Below, one piece after another: positions 36,197 through 45,195 of a stretch of 64,000 bases of DNA (the first letter of the stretch is position 1; each line of letters starts with the position of its first letter). The stretch lies in the NCBI GenBank assembly GCA_001898465.1, contig MKTX01000017.1, positions 124,001-188,000 of the forward strand. Reading direction: 5' to 3'. The translations under genes and the position numbers were made by a program. The notes under the pieces are model-generated. The model was not told where the DNA came from. It was given only the letters and a program-made list of their open reading frames with translations, and did not search any database. Origin of the DNA: Sphingobacteriales bacterium 39-19 (GTDB lineage Bacteria; Bacteroidota; Bacteroidia; Chitinophagales; Chitinophagaceae).

Positions 36197-36226
36197 TAAA
36201 TGTAGGAAAGCATTTTTAATTTTAAA
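36197..36226 (-). promoter_or_regulatory. Candidate promoter of the aro operon leader
   Basis: On the minus strand TTTA (36226-36223), 18-bp spacer, TACATTTA (36204-36197). Each box differs by one base from the TTTG / TAnnTTTG consensus. The placement gives a very short 5' UTR before the leader ORF. Confidence 0.4.
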
Positions 36227-36269
36227 GATTTATTTTATACTTTTCCTGCATCCCTTGAGCCCGAAATCT

Positions 36270-37139
36270 CTACTCAAGTACTCCAAATTTCCCTTCCTGG
36301 AAATCCCGGATTGCCTGGTGGATTTCATCCTGCGTGTTCATAACAAACGGGCCATAACTGGCTATCGGTTCATCAATAGGCTCACCGCTCAATAATAAAA
36401 CAACGCTATCTTTTGTGGCTGTTATCTCTATTTCTTCCCCTTCATTTTCAAATAGCACAAAATTATATTCAGGCACATCGGCATTATTTACTTGTACCGC
36501 ACCATTAATCACCACCAATGCCGTATTGTGGGTAGTGGGAATACTTGCTTTTACTTTTCCATTGGTATGTAAATGAAAATTGATAATGTTTACTGGGGTA
36601 TAGGTTTTTGCAGGGCCTGCAATGTCATTAAATTTTCCTGCAATAACTTTTACGATGCCTGCATTATTTTCTAAAATCACTTCACCCATCATATCCTTTG
36701 TTAAGGCCTGGTAATGGGGCTCTACAGATTTTTTAACTTTGGGTAAATTTACCCACAGTTGTACAAACTCCATCGGGCCGCCTTTTTTTGAAAATTCAGT
36801 TTCATGATATTCTTTATGCAAAATGCCATTACCTGCCGTCATCCATTGCACATCACCGGGATAAATGATTCCATGATTTCCTTTACTATCATGATGCTCT
36901 ACGGCGCCCTGGTATGCAATTGAAACCGTTTCGAATCCTTTGTGCGGGTGTACCCCTACGCCACGTACTGTTTTAGAAGGACCAAAGTCGAATTCAGGTG
37001 CAAAATCAAGCATCAGGAATGGGCTCATCCTGCGTTGAGAAATTCCTGCCCCGGGTATTAAATTAAATACCCTGAAACCATCGCCAACCATATTGGGCAG
37101 GGCAGGGCGGGGTACTATTCTTTCTATTTTCTTTTTCAT
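36270..37139 (-). CDS. Pirin family protein
   Basis: 289 aa double-cupin protein. The pirin N-terminal domain has HPHKGFETVSIAYQGAVEHHD (about 62-82), whose His residues bind a metal, and the GDVQWMTAGNGILHKE segment. A pirin C-terminal domain (about 175-280) follows. Bacterial pirins are quercetinase-like dioxygenases or redox-dependent regulators; which applies here cannot be told. It lies 13 bp after the small response-regulator-like gene on the same strand. Confidence 0.93.
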   Translation of the reverse strand: MKKKIERIVPRPALPNMVGDGFRVFNLIPGAGISQRRMSPFLMLDFAPEFDFGPSKTVRGVGVHPHKGFETVSIAYQGAVEHHDSKGNHGIIYPGDVQWMTAGNGILHKEYHETEFSKKGGPMEFVQLWVNLPKVKKSVEPHYQALTKDMMGEVILENNAGIVKVIAGKFNDIAGPAKTYTPVNIINFHLHTNGKVKASIPTTHNTALVVINGAVQVNNADVPEYNFVLFENEGEEIEITATKDSVVLLLSGEPIDEPIASYGPFVMNTQDEIHQAIRDFQEGKFGVLE

Positions 37140-37152
37140 TTTTTTTTTATTT

Positions 37153-37509
37153 TTATTGTATGTGTACGGGAATGGAACTTATTTCAAAAGCATCATCCCG
37201 TATTGAAATAATCGGTTTTATCTTTTTTTCAAAACTTAAGATACATTCATTTAATATTGAGGATACCGCCGGTACATTCTGGTCATCAATCAAAATAATT
37301 CTCCCTTCGGGAAACTGGTGATTAAATATTCGGGCCAGTTTTTCTGTTTCATGTTCAGTGTCCTGCTTTTTTAAAATGAGTATATCAATAGGATACTGGT
37401 GCATTTTTTCAATGGCATCTTCAGTATCCAGGGCAGCGATTGATTTTACTGCCGTTTGGGGCATTTCTTTCCACTGTGCTGCTACATAAAGCATGCTGTA
37501 ATGATTCAT
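37153..37509 (-). CDS. Small receiver-like protein of unknown function
   Basis: 118 aa, no signal peptide. I recognise no family. The sequence alternates strands and helices (ALDTEDAIEKMHQYPIDILILKKQD ... FPEGRIILIDDQNV) in a way that resembles a degenerate receiver or flavodoxin-like domain. The usual phospho-Asp (end of strand 3) is replaced by a Lys-rich LKK, so it is not a standard response regulator. It lies between the Crp/Fnr gene and pirin with short gaps and may be in one transcript with them. Confidence 0.55.
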   Translation of the reverse strand: MNHYSMLYVAAQWKEMPQTAVKSIAALDTEDAIEKMHQYPIDILILKKQDTEHETEKLARIFNHQFPEGRIILIDDQNVPAVSSILNECILSFEKKIKPIISIRDDAFEISSIPVHIQ

Positions 37510-37585
37510 GTTATATCTCCTTTTTTTTATAACACAAATTTACGTATTACACTTGCGAAAGCAGTTAATCCAGGTTAAGTGTAAC

Positions 37586-38170
37586 TTATTTGGAGTTAAA
37601 GGGGCGGTTAAGCATCTTACTCAAAAATTCCGGGGTAACGCCTATGTAAGAAGCGATATGTTTTTGTGGAAGCCTTTGAATAAGCAGGGGATATCGTTCA
37701 CATAACTTACCATATCTTTCCTGGGCGGTCAGGCTTAGGTTTATAGCAAATCTTTGCTGGTATGCGGCCAGTGCATTTTCTGATAATTGGCGGAAATAAA
37801 TATTTAAACCCGGAATGGTCTGTAATAAGGATTCTTTGCCCGGCTGCGAAATGGTTAATAAGCGGCTATCTTCAATTGCTTCAATATTAAATGAGGCGGG
37901 AGTTTGGTTGAGTAAACTAAGCATATCACTCATCCACCACCCATTTATAGCAAACTGGATGTTGTGGTCAAAACCATTATCATCGGTAGCATACATGCGC
38001 AATAATCCTTCTACCACAAAATAAGAGTACTTAGTAATTTCGCCTTCTTTTAATAGTACTTCCTTTTTTTTTACTTCAGCTGTATGAAAGGCCTCTTTCA
38101 AAATTGCTTTTTGCCCCGGCGTGAGGGGTAGAATTTGCTCAATAGAATGTATTAGTGACTGATGTGGCAT
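37586..38170 (-). CDS. Crp/Fnr family transcription regulator
   Basis: 194 aa from the ATG at 38170. Upstream in-frame codons encode a hydrophobic stretch unlike the family. The N-terminal cyclic-nucleotide-binding fold (VLLKEGEITKYSYFVVEGLLRMY, about 38-60) is followed by a long helix and a C-terminal helix-turn-helix (QKHIASYIGVTPEFLSKMLNR). No Cys cluster for a [4Fe-4S] cluster, so it is not an Fnr-type oxygen sensor. Likely targets include the neighbouring 118-aa and pirin genes, 76 bp downstream; that is inference. Confidence 0.87.
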   Translation of the reverse strand: MPHQSLIHSIEQILPLTPGQKAILKEAFHTAEVKKKEVLLKEGEITKYSYFVVEGLLRMYATDDNGFDHNIQFAINGWWMSDMLSLLNQTPASFNIEAIEDSRLLTISQPGKESLLQTIPGLNIYFRQLSENALAAYQQRFAINLSLTAQERYGKLCERYPLLIQRLPQKHIASYIGVTPEFLSKMLNRPFNSK

Positions 38171-38258
38171 AATTAAAAATAAAGATAATAAAATCACCAT
38201 TATAAAGGGGTAAACCATTTTGAAAGAATCCCCTACCTTTAAATAAAGAACAGGAGGT

Positions 38259-39044
38259 ATGCCGAGTATCAGTATTAATACGGTTTTTAATATCCAACTT
38301 GAATTTGAGATCGCCGCTTTTCACAAGCGTTTATTTGCCTGGTTTATTGATTTTGCTTTGTTGATTTGTTATTTATACAGCATGAAATACCTTTTTTACG
38401 GGTGGATGGGTATTTCTATGAAAGATAACCTGGGGGTAGATATTTTATTGATTTCATTACCCATGTTATTGTACCCGCTCATATCAGAAGTTACCATGAA
38501 TGGCCAAAGTGTGGGTAAGAAGATAATGAACATTCGGGTAGTGAGTTTGCAGGGCGGCGAACCCGGTTTAGGACAATATATATTGAGATGGATCACCCGT
38601 TTTTTTGAATGGCCTTTTTTGTTTGGCTATATCGCTTATTCTCCGGTAAACCTCATCCAATACATAATACTTACCTGTATATTTGGCATTGCTGTGGTAG
38701 TAGCAATTAGTGTTACTAAATTCAGGCAAAGGATTGGTGATATTGCAGCAGGCACGGTGCTGGTAGATACAAAAACAAATTATAGTGTTGAAGATACTAT
38801 TTTCCAGGAAATTTCATCACCTGATTACCAGGTTATGTTCCCCGAAGTGATGCGCCTTTCTGATAGTGATATTAATACCGTAAAATCGGTACTCAACCAG
38901 GTGGCCAAATCAAAAAATGAAGATTTAAGTTACCGGGTAGAAATGAAAGTAAAAGAAGTTTTGAATATTGAATCGCATTTAACCTCAGTATATTTTTTAG
39001 AGAAGCTTTTAGCAGATTATAATTACCTCGCTACTAAAGAATGA
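38259..39044 (+). CDS. RDD family membrane protein
   Basis: 261 aa. The RDD domain spans about 15-165 and opens with FHKRLFAWFIDFALL (Arg-Asp near the first helix). It has three to four transmembrane helices with the conserved GQSVGKKIMNIRVV loop and KFRQRIGDIAAGTVLVD before the soluble C-terminal tail (about 170-261, helical, acidic). RDD proteins are often putative transporters or accessory membrane proteins. An AGGAGGT directly abuts the ATG, too close to serve as a normal ribosome binding site. Converges with xerD. Confidence 0.85.
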   Translation: MPSISINTVFNIQLEFEIAAFHKRLFAWFIDFALLICYLYSMKYLFYGWMGISMKDNLGVDILLISLPMLLYPLISEVTMNGQSVGKKIMNIRVVSLQGGEPGLGQYILRWITRFFEWPFLFGYIAYSPVNLIQYIILTCIFGIAVVVAISVTKFRQRIGDIAAGTVLVDTKTNYSVEDTIFQEISSPDYQVMFPEVMRLSDSDINTVKSVLNQVAKSKNEDLSYRVEMKVKEVLNIESHLTSVYFLEKLLADYNYLATKE

Positions 39045-39045
39045 T

Positions 39046-39951
39046 TTATTTTTTTTTATATGCAGGATGAAAAGCATCCAGGGTACTGCGTAAATAAGCC
39101 CGGTCCAGGTGCGTATAAATTTCAGTAGTGGTAATACTTTCATGCCCCAGCATTTCCTGAACTGCACGTAAATCTGCACCGCCTTCTACCAAATGGGTCG
39201 CAAAAGAATGCCTGAAGGTATGGGGAGAAATATTTTTTTTGATCCCGGCCTTTTTGGCAATATCTTTCAGTAATAAAAAGATCATTACCCGGCTTAAGCG
39301 GCTACCCCGGTGATTCAGAAATAAAATATCTTCTTCACCCAATTTTATGTTCAGGTGATTGCGTACCCCAGTTCGGTACAATTCAATTTGCTTAATCGCT
39401 TCTGCACCGATCGGGATTAATCGTTCTTTATTGCCCTTCCCAATTACCCGGATAAAGCCAACTTCTAAAAATAAGTTGCTCAATTTTAATTGTATTAATT
39501 CACTTACCCGTAGGCCACAACTATAAAGCGTTTCCAGGATGGCCCGGTTGCGTGTACCTTCTGGTTTACTTAGGTCAATGGCGGCAATAATTTGTTCAAT
39601 TTCTGTAAAAGTTAAAGTATCCGGCAATTTTCTTTTTTGTTTGGGCGCTTCTAATAAATGGGCCGGGTTCATCTTTGTAATTTCTTCTGTAATGCAATAT
39701 TTAAAAAAACTTCTTAAGCCGGAAATGATCCTTGCCTGCGATGCGGCTGACATGCCCAATTCATGGATATAATGTACAAAGGTTTCTAAATCTTTTAATT
39801 CAATTTTTTCAGGGGATTGCATCCTGTTTTCTGCCTGCAACCAGTTGGTAAATATCTCTATATCGTGCAGGTAGGCTCCTACAGAGTTTTCTGCCAGTGA
39901 TTTCTCCAGCTGTAACCAGGCTTTATATCCTTTTTTATACGGCTCCCACAT
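39046..39951 (-). CDS. xerD: Site-specific tyrosine recombinase XerD
   Basis: 301 aa from the ATG at 39951; codons upstream give an out-of-family hydrophobic leader. The N-terminal SAM-like core-binding domain (about 1-85) is followed by the catalytic domain with the R...H-x-x-R...Y set: RVSELIQL (first Arg), HTFRHSFATHL, LGHESITTTEIYTH (Tyr nucleophile). Resolves chromosome dimers at dif together with XerC. It is a core gene, not part of a mobile element: neighbours are unrelated and no att repeats are seen. Confidence 0.93.
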   Translation of the reverse strand: MWEPYKKGYKAWLQLEKSLAENSVGAYLHDIEIFTNWLQAENRMQSPEKIELKDLETFVHYIHELGMSAASQARIISGLRSFFKYCITEEITKMNPAHLLEAPKQKRKLPDTLTFTEIEQIIAAIDLSKPEGTRNRAILETLYSCGLRVSELIQLKLSNLFLEVGFIRVIGKGNKERLIPIGAEAIKQIELYRTGVRNHLNIKLGEEDILFLNHRGSRLSRVMIFLLLKDIAKKAGIKKNISPHTFRHSFATHLVEGGADLRAVQEMLGHESITTTEIYTHLDRAYLRSTLDAFHPAYKKK

Positions 39952-40035
39952 AGCAAGAATTAGTAAAAATTTGAAAATGAAAAAAACAAATGTAAACTGT
40001 TTCCTGTTTTCAATTAAATTTAGTGCAACAAACAA

Positions 40036-40503
40036 ATGGGTATTATGAAAAAAATAACCTTGCTGGTGATTTTACAATTGGGCTGCTTAGGTATGCATGT
40101 ACGGGCACAAACTGCAACCGATAGCGTAAAAGCAGTGATTCATCAATTATTTACTGCTATGATACAAGCAGATGAAAAGGCTTTGCTGGATTGCTTTAGT
40201 GATAGCGCCATCCTGCAAACCATTACCAAGGCAGCCGATGGTTCATTCACCACGCAAAATGAAAGTGTTGCCGAATTTGCTGCTTTCATTGCCAAAGAAT
40301 CAAAAGGGAATGCCGATGAACGTATCCAATTCGAAACACTCAAAATTGATGGGCCATTAGCGATAGCCTGGATGCCTTATCAATTTTATTATAAAGGGGT
40401 TTTTAGCCATTGCGGTGTAAATTCATTTCAATGCTTACGTACGAATAAGGGCTGGAAAATTATTTACCTGGTTGATACCCGCCGCAGAAATGGTTGTAAA
40501 TAA
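40036..40503 (+). CDS. Secreted NTF2-like protein
   Basis: 155 aa, signal peptide ending VRAQ (about 25). NTF2-like pattern: VKAVIHQLFTAMIQADEKALLDCFSDSAILQTITKAADG, IAWMPYQFYYKGVFSHCGVNSFQCLRTNKGWKIIYLVDTRR. Cys78-type loops are absent, and the YLVDTRRR ending is common in Bacteroidota secreted NTF2 proteins of unknown function. Divergent from xerD. Confidence 0.75.
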   Translation: MGIMKKITLLVILQLGCLGMHVRAQTATDSVKAVIHQLFTAMIQADEKALLDCFSDSAILQTITKAADGSFTTQNESVAEFAAFIAKESKGNADERIQFETLKIDGPLAIAWMPYQFYYKGVFSHCGVNSFQCLRTNKGWKIIYLVDTRRRNGCK

Positions 40504-40550
40504 ATTGTATTTTTATTTGTTTTCAACTGAAAGAAAATTATTGATGAATA

Positions 40551-40579
40551 AAAAAAGAGCCGCTGTAATGCGGCTCTTT
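40551..40579 (-). terminator. Intrinsic terminator of the 545-aa T9SS gene
   Basis: Perfect 10-bp stem AAAGAGCCGC (40554-40563) / GCGGCTCTTT (40570-40579), 6-nt loop. On the minus strand it runs into a T-tract (A's at 40551-40556 on the plus strand). Confidence 0.88.
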
Positions 40580-40600
40580 GCGTGTAAGGCAGATGAAATA

Positions 40601-42238
40601 TTATTGTACTTTTTGTATTTTTCCGTTATAGTTCAATTCCTCATTGTTGATGGTTACATAATATAAACCGGCAGGAATATTAGGTAAACGATTCAGCTGA
40701 ACCGCATTGTAACCTTTCGTTACTTTTATTTGGGTGCGATACACAATTTGACCGCTCATGTTAATGATTTTAAATGTTGCATCACTTGTTTTATCAGCGC
40801 TGAAAGAAGCCGTGAAATCAGATTTGAAGGGGTTAGGATACATTTCAAAACTTTGTTTTGTATTGCCCATATTCAGGCGGATGATATTGCTGTTTTTAGA
40901 TTTACCATCTAAATCTACCTGGCGTAAGCGGTAATAAACATATCCTTGTCCGCTGTATTTATCTACAAATTGATATTTTTTTGCCAATGCACTATTAATG
41001 GCTCCGGGAACAGCGCCTACCGTGGTAAAGTTTATACCATCTGTACTTCTCATAATTTCAAAACGATCGCTATTCCATTCCATACTGGTTTCCCAATTTA
41101 AAGTGCTCACGCCATTGCTATATTTCCCGGTAAAGGAAACCATGGTAACCGGGGTAGGTGAGCAAGCCGGTACTACTAAAGTATATTCATTAAAGAAACC
41201 ACAGTCGGGGCTGGTTAGGCCGGCAGCGCTGGTAGCAACAACCAAACGGTATTTGTAGCCATTCATACTCATTAATGCAGCGCCAATGTTTTTGGTAAGC
41301 GTATAGCTGGTTCCTGTAAAAGTAGCTTGCGCCGGGCTGCCCTCATTGGTAAATGTGGCGCCTCCATTGGTACTTTTTTGCCATTGATACCATGAGTTGT
41401 GAGCAGTAGCATCTGTAACCGTAAAGTTTACCGTTACATTCTGGCCTTCACAAAAAGGAGCAGGCGTGCTTACTTCTATTTGAGATCCACATAAATTTAT
41501 TGAGATATCGTCAAGGCCTAAATCGTTACCGGTAGCAACAGCTGTTGCATTTACCACTTCTAAATCTACAGTACTGGTGGTAGCTACAAATGAGCCACCC
41601 ACTTTTACCCAGATGGGCGTATTGTTATAGGCAATGGCACCTGAGTTTGCTATTACATTTCCGTTTACTTTAAATGAAATATTGGGTTCAGAACCGGCTA
41701 CAGCTGCAGAACTGGTACCGGGTAACAGGTTAATTACCCAGGCTGAAAATTCATACGTAGCACCTATACAAACCGGGATATTTTTAATACGATAAAAAGT
41801 GCCGCTTGTACTTGTATTGGGGGCACCGTTTACAGCCATAAAATAACCGCCATCACCTGTATGGTCAGAAGCTCTCCAATCGCCTTTAATACAGTTACCC
41901 CCTTCGGAGTTACCGATTGTTTTTAAAATACTGTATCGTGCTTCAGGGCCCAGGCCACCACTTGCAGCCGTGTAGGTATAATCTGAACAAGGTACATACG
42001 AACCGGTCGTATTGGTACAAGATGAAATGGAGTTACCTACATTTCCAACCGGGTTGTAAGAGTTTGATCCACTCCGGGTACAACTGGCCGCATTGTTGTT
42101 TACGGTAATAAAAGGTGTTGAAAATGTACCTTTTGCACCCAATAAATTAGGCCCTTTTACTCCATTACATTGTGCCTGTATTTGCTGAGTAAAAATTAAG
42201 CTGATAAGGCTTAAAGTAAGTTTGTAAAACTGTTTCAT
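40601..42238 (-). CDS. Secreted T9SS protein with beta-sandwich N-terminal domain
   Basis: 545 aa. Signal peptide ending QIQAQ (about 22). Residues about 25-245 form a Cys-containing beta-sandwich (EARYSILKTIGNSEGGNCIKGDWRASDHTGDGGYFMAVNG), like carbohydrate-binding or adhesin modules. An Ig-like segment follows (about 250-355), then SFTGKYSNGVSTLNWETSMEWN..., a fibronectin-type strand pair, and the type A T9SS sorting domain (about 470-545, MYPNPFKSDF ... GLYYVTI). Exported across the outer membrane and cut or anchored there. Binding partner unknown. Confidence 0.85.
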   Translation of the reverse strand: MKQFYKLTLSLISLIFTQQIQAQCNGVKGPNLLGAKGTFSTPFITVNNNAASCTRSGSNSYNPVGNVGNSISSCTNTTGSYVPCSDYTYTAASGGLGPEARYSILKTIGNSEGGNCIKGDWRASDHTGDGGYFMAVNGAPNTSTSGTFYRIKNIPVCIGATYEFSAWVINLLPGTSSAAVAGSEPNISFKVNGNVIANSGAIAYNNTPIWVKVGGSFVATTSTVDLEVVNATAVATGNDLGLDDISINLCGSQIEVSTPAPFCEGQNVTVNFTVTDATAHNSWYQWQKSTNGGATFTNEGSPAQATFTGTSYTLTKNIGAALMSMNGYKYRLVVATSAAGLTSPDCGFFNEYTLVVPACSPTPVTMVSFTGKYSNGVSTLNWETSMEWNSDRFEIMRSTDGINFTTVGAVPGAINSALAKKYQFVDKYSGQGYVYYRLRQVDLDGKSKNSNIIRLNMGNTKQSFEMYPNPFKSDFTASFSADKTSDATFKIINMSGQIVYRTQIKVTKGYNAVQLNRLPNIPAGLYYVTINNEELNYNGKIQKVQ

Positions 42239-42576
42239 TTTTTTCTTTTGTGGTTTAGAGAAATAGATCGGTAATACAAAAGAATTGGATAAAATAACAA
42301 CGGAATTTTACAAAGGATAATAGGAAGGAAGATGAGGTATAGTGACTATACATCAATATTTTTATTGCTGCATTACAAAGGGGTGTAATTAGGCAAATGA
42401 ATACTCAATAAATAAACGAGGATAATTGTGATTAGGTTAGGGAGCGTAAGAGGTAAATGCTGATGTAAAATTATAGAATAATTCGAAAGATGCAAATATT
42501 TTGGAAACTATTTTAAAAAATCATTTGAATAATCCGTGCAAACCTTTGCTGATCAAGGGTTATAATGAAAAAAAAA
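42239..42576. other. Intergenic gap between two T9SS protein genes
   Basis: 338 bp on the minus-strand side of two same-strand genes. It should hold the promoter of the downstream 545-aa protein, but no strong TTTG / TAnnTTTG pair is evident. No RNA gene or terminator is seen. Confidence 0.6.
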
Positions 42577-44496
42577 TTATCGCAATAAAATGGTGCTTCC
42601 TTTTTGCTGGTATCTTTTTCCCGATAAATCTACTGCATCAATCATCCAGACAACAGTTTGCATTTCTTCCAGAATACCATTTGTTCTGCCATCCCACCCG
42701 GGGTAATCGTTGCTTGCATTATATAATAATTTACCCCAGCGGTTATATATTCTAAAATAATTTACTTTGGCAAATCCAAAAAGTAAAGGACGTAAATGAT
42801 TATTCCTGCTGCCACTTTCGGGTGCAAAAACCGAGGGTACATAAATACCGGTTTTTCTTACAGATTTTACAAACAAGGTATCTACAATATGGCACCCTGA
42901 CCGGGTTGTAAAATCAATAGTATATAATTGTGAATGATCTCCTTTAAATAAAGGCTTTGGGCTATGCGCATCAGAAAGTTGGCTGGCAGGAGACCAGGTT
43001 ACCTGGTTGCTGATTTCCCTTGTATTTAATGGCATGGGAAAATTAATGGGCACTTCTACATCGGGGTAACGTTGCGCTTGTTCGGCCATTTCAATTTTTA
43101 CCAGTAATGAATCTGAAAAAACAGTTCCATTACATACATTATAGGTAAGGGCCGCTTTGTAAAATCCATTTTCCAGAGGTGAAAAATCGGGGCTGGTACT
43201 GCCGTTTATGAGTGTGTCATTTCTATACCATTGCACCTGGTCAGCAGGGTCTACATGCAATTGGGGTGCATTGGAATTTGATGTACAGTATGGGTTATCT
43301 CCTGTAAGATTAATTTGCGTACTAATATTTCTCCGGTACACTTTTACTACTTTAGAATTGCTGCAGCCGCCTCCTTTTGATGAAACTGTAAGCGTATAAT
43401 CCATATCAGTGGCAGGAAAAGCACGGGGATTAGCAATACCCGGATTACTCAGGCCGGTTGCGGGCGACCACTGATAATTTAAGTTTGCCTGGGGGGTGGT
43501 ACCTAACTGTACGGAGTCTCCATTACAAATGGCTTTATCTGTTCCGGCAATAGCAGCCAGGCTTAAGTCATTGCGAATAGGAACCAGCAAAGTGTCTTTA
43601 CAGCCATAGCCGTTAAATGGGGTAAGCTCTAATTTTAAATTGGTGCCGGTAGCAGGCGGGGGCGCTACATGATAAATTTGTGAGCTGCTTAGTAATTGAG
43701 AATAATTATTATTAAACCATTTATAAGATTGATACCCAACCGGCGCTTTTATGTCGAGTGAAGTATCGCCCGGGCAATATGAAGAACCGGGCAAATTACC
43801 GTTACATTCCGTTTCAATATCAAAATAGGCATATCCGAAATGCTCCTGGAATACACAATCTGCGGTGGTAAAGGAAATAAGAATGGTTTTCCCCTGCATA
43901 TTATCCAATTTAATCGTACTGGCAGACCAGTCTTTGTAATAATATTTTTTATCTGCAGTAGATCGGGGAGATAAAATAAAGCCAGGTAAATTGGATGTGG
44001 CTACAAATGAAAATGACGGACAAGCTACGGTATCAAAATCAGTAAGGTTAATGACCTGGATTTGTAAACGAGGCTGCTCATAAGAAGCATGGCCCGGATC
44101 CTGGAACACCAGTGCATAATGATATATCAGGCTGAACCGGGGCGTATTGTCTGGAATGGTAAAAGTATAATACACACCTTCTGCTTCATGTTTGCCAATA
44201 TCATCTCCCAGCTTAATTGAATAATTGCTGCCATTGGGGCAAATTTTCGGGAAATTGCCATAGTAATCATAACCGGGAAATGGGTTTGCGGCTATAATAT
44301 CCTGCCTGCCGGGTATTTGTTGGGTACCGGTATATTGAATTACATTTTGATAATTTACAACTTTGGTAATTCCATTCCTGAAATTCCAGTGATTAAAAGT
44401 CCCTTCTTCAAAGTCTAAGTTTGGCGGGCATTGTGCTTTTAAGGTAAGGCAAAGGGTATATAATAATATAAAAAGAAAATACTGTCGAAAATGCAT
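42577..44496 (-). CDS. Gliding-motility-type secreted protein, T9SS type B
   Basis: 639 aa. Signal peptide ending LKAQ (about 21). The N-terminal portion (about 22-235) is a beta-sandwich (NLDFEEGTFNHWNFRNG ...). PKD/Ig-like segments follow (about 310-470, with GTDKAICNGDSVQLG ... YQWSPATGLSNPGIANPRA). The last about 85 residues are a type B C-terminal domain (VPSVFAPESGSRNNHLRPL ... YNRWGKLLY ... GWDGRTNG), as in CHU_C-type proteins. A large cell-surface adhesin or motility-associated protein; exact role unknown. Confidence 0.85.
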   Translation of the reverse strand: MHFRQYFLFILLYTLCLTLKAQCPPNLDFEEGTFNHWNFRNGITKVVNYQNVIQYTGTQQIPGRQDIIAANPFPGYDYYGNFPKICPNGSNYSIKLGDDIGKHEAEGVYYTFTIPDNTPRFSLIYHYALVFQDPGHASYEQPRLQIQVINLTDFDTVACPSFSFVATSNLPGFILSPRSTADKKYYYKDWSASTIKLDNMQGKTILISFTTADCVFQEHFGYAYFDIETECNGNLPGSSYCPGDTSLDIKAPVGYQSYKWFNNNYSQLLSSSQIYHVAPPPATGTNLKLELTPFNGYGCKDTLLVPIRNDLSLAAIAGTDKAICNGDSVQLGTTPQANLNYQWSPATGLSNPGIANPRAFPATDMDYTLTVSSKGGGCSNSKVVKVYRRNISTQINLTGDNPYCTSNSNAPQLHVDPADQVQWYRNDTLINGSTSPDFSPLENGFYKAALTYNVCNGTVFSDSLLVKIEMAEQAQRYPDVEVPINFPMPLNTREISNQVTWSPASQLSDAHSPKPLFKGDHSQLYTIDFTTRSGCHIVDTLFVKSVRKTGIYVPSVFAPESGSRNNHLRPLLFGFAKVNYFRIYNRWGKLLYNASNDYPGWDGRTNGILEEMQTVVWMIDAVDLSGKRYQQKGSTILLR

Positions 44497-44575
44497 CTGG
44501 TAAAATTAATTATTCTAAGGACATAACTGGTATTTTTATCTATAAACGGTAAAAGAAATAGATACTTACTTATGT

Positions 44576-45049
44576 TTATGTATGGTGATATTTCTCATTT
44601 TTTAAAATAGTGCAAGCCCGGTAAAGCTGTTCGGCAAGCATTAGCCTCATCAGTTGGTGTGGAAATACAAGAGGGGAGAGGCTCCAGGTGAAATTTGCTC
44701 TTTGCTTCATTGCATCATTAACGCCAAAAGCGCCACCAACCAGGAAAACAATCATTTTCTCACTTGCATTGGCCCGGGCCTGTAAAAATTGGGCTAAGGC
44801 CTCATTATTCATCATTTTGCCCCGTTCATCCAGCAATACCAGGTAATCATCCTTTTTTAATAGCGCCAAAATACTTTCCGCTTCTTTATTTTTTTGTTCT
44901 TCGGGCGGTAAGGAGGCTGTGTTCCTGGGCTGAGGTATTATTTTCCACTCAGTGGGAAAATAATGGTTTAATCTTTGCGTAAATAAAGCCACACCTTCTT
45001 TTACATAGGGTTCATTGTTTTTTCCCAGGCTCCACAATTGTATTTTCAT
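44576..45049 (-). CDS. rlmH: 23S rRNA (pseudouridine1915-N3)-methyltransferase
   Basis: 157 aa, the usual RlmH length. SPOUT-fold signatures: LDERGKMMNNEALAQFL and IVFLVGGAFGVNDAMKQRA (knotted SAM-binding loop), then SLSPLVFPHQLMRLMLAEQLYRAC. Uses SAM to methylate pseudouridine 1915 in helix 69 of 23S rRNA, acting on assembled 70S ribosomes. Divergent from the AsmA-like gene. Confidence 0.96.
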   Translation of the reverse strand: MKIQLWSLGKNNEPYVKEGVALFTQRLNHYFPTEWKIIPQPRNTASLPPEEQKNKEAESILALLKKDDYLVLLDERGKMMNNEALAQFLQARANASEKMIVFLVGGAFGVNDAMKQRANFTWSLSPLVFPHQLMRLMLAEQLYRACTILKNEKYHHT

Positions 45050-45195
45050 TTATTATTTAAGTTGCTTGCTTACTAAATGCCATTATTTTTATATATAGAA
45101 TCCCATTTTATAATCTTACATACGGGGTTCTTAAAATCAGGCACGGTATTCATTATTATTTATTTATAGTTTCTTAAAGCTAAACCCCTAAGTTT

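Noticed and set aside
38252-38258. AGGAGGT as a ribosome binding site for the RDD gene
   Set aside because: It directly abuts the ATG with no spacer, and this phylum hardly uses Shine-Dalgarno sites; probably coincidental.
39046-39951. Integrase marking a mobile element
   Set aside because: The sequence is a typical XerD, flanked by core genes, with no att repeats, tRNA or cargo.
42501-42755. 84-codon plus-strand frame between two T9SS genes
   Set aside because: Overlaps the 3' end of the minus-strand T9SS type B gene and shows no domain.
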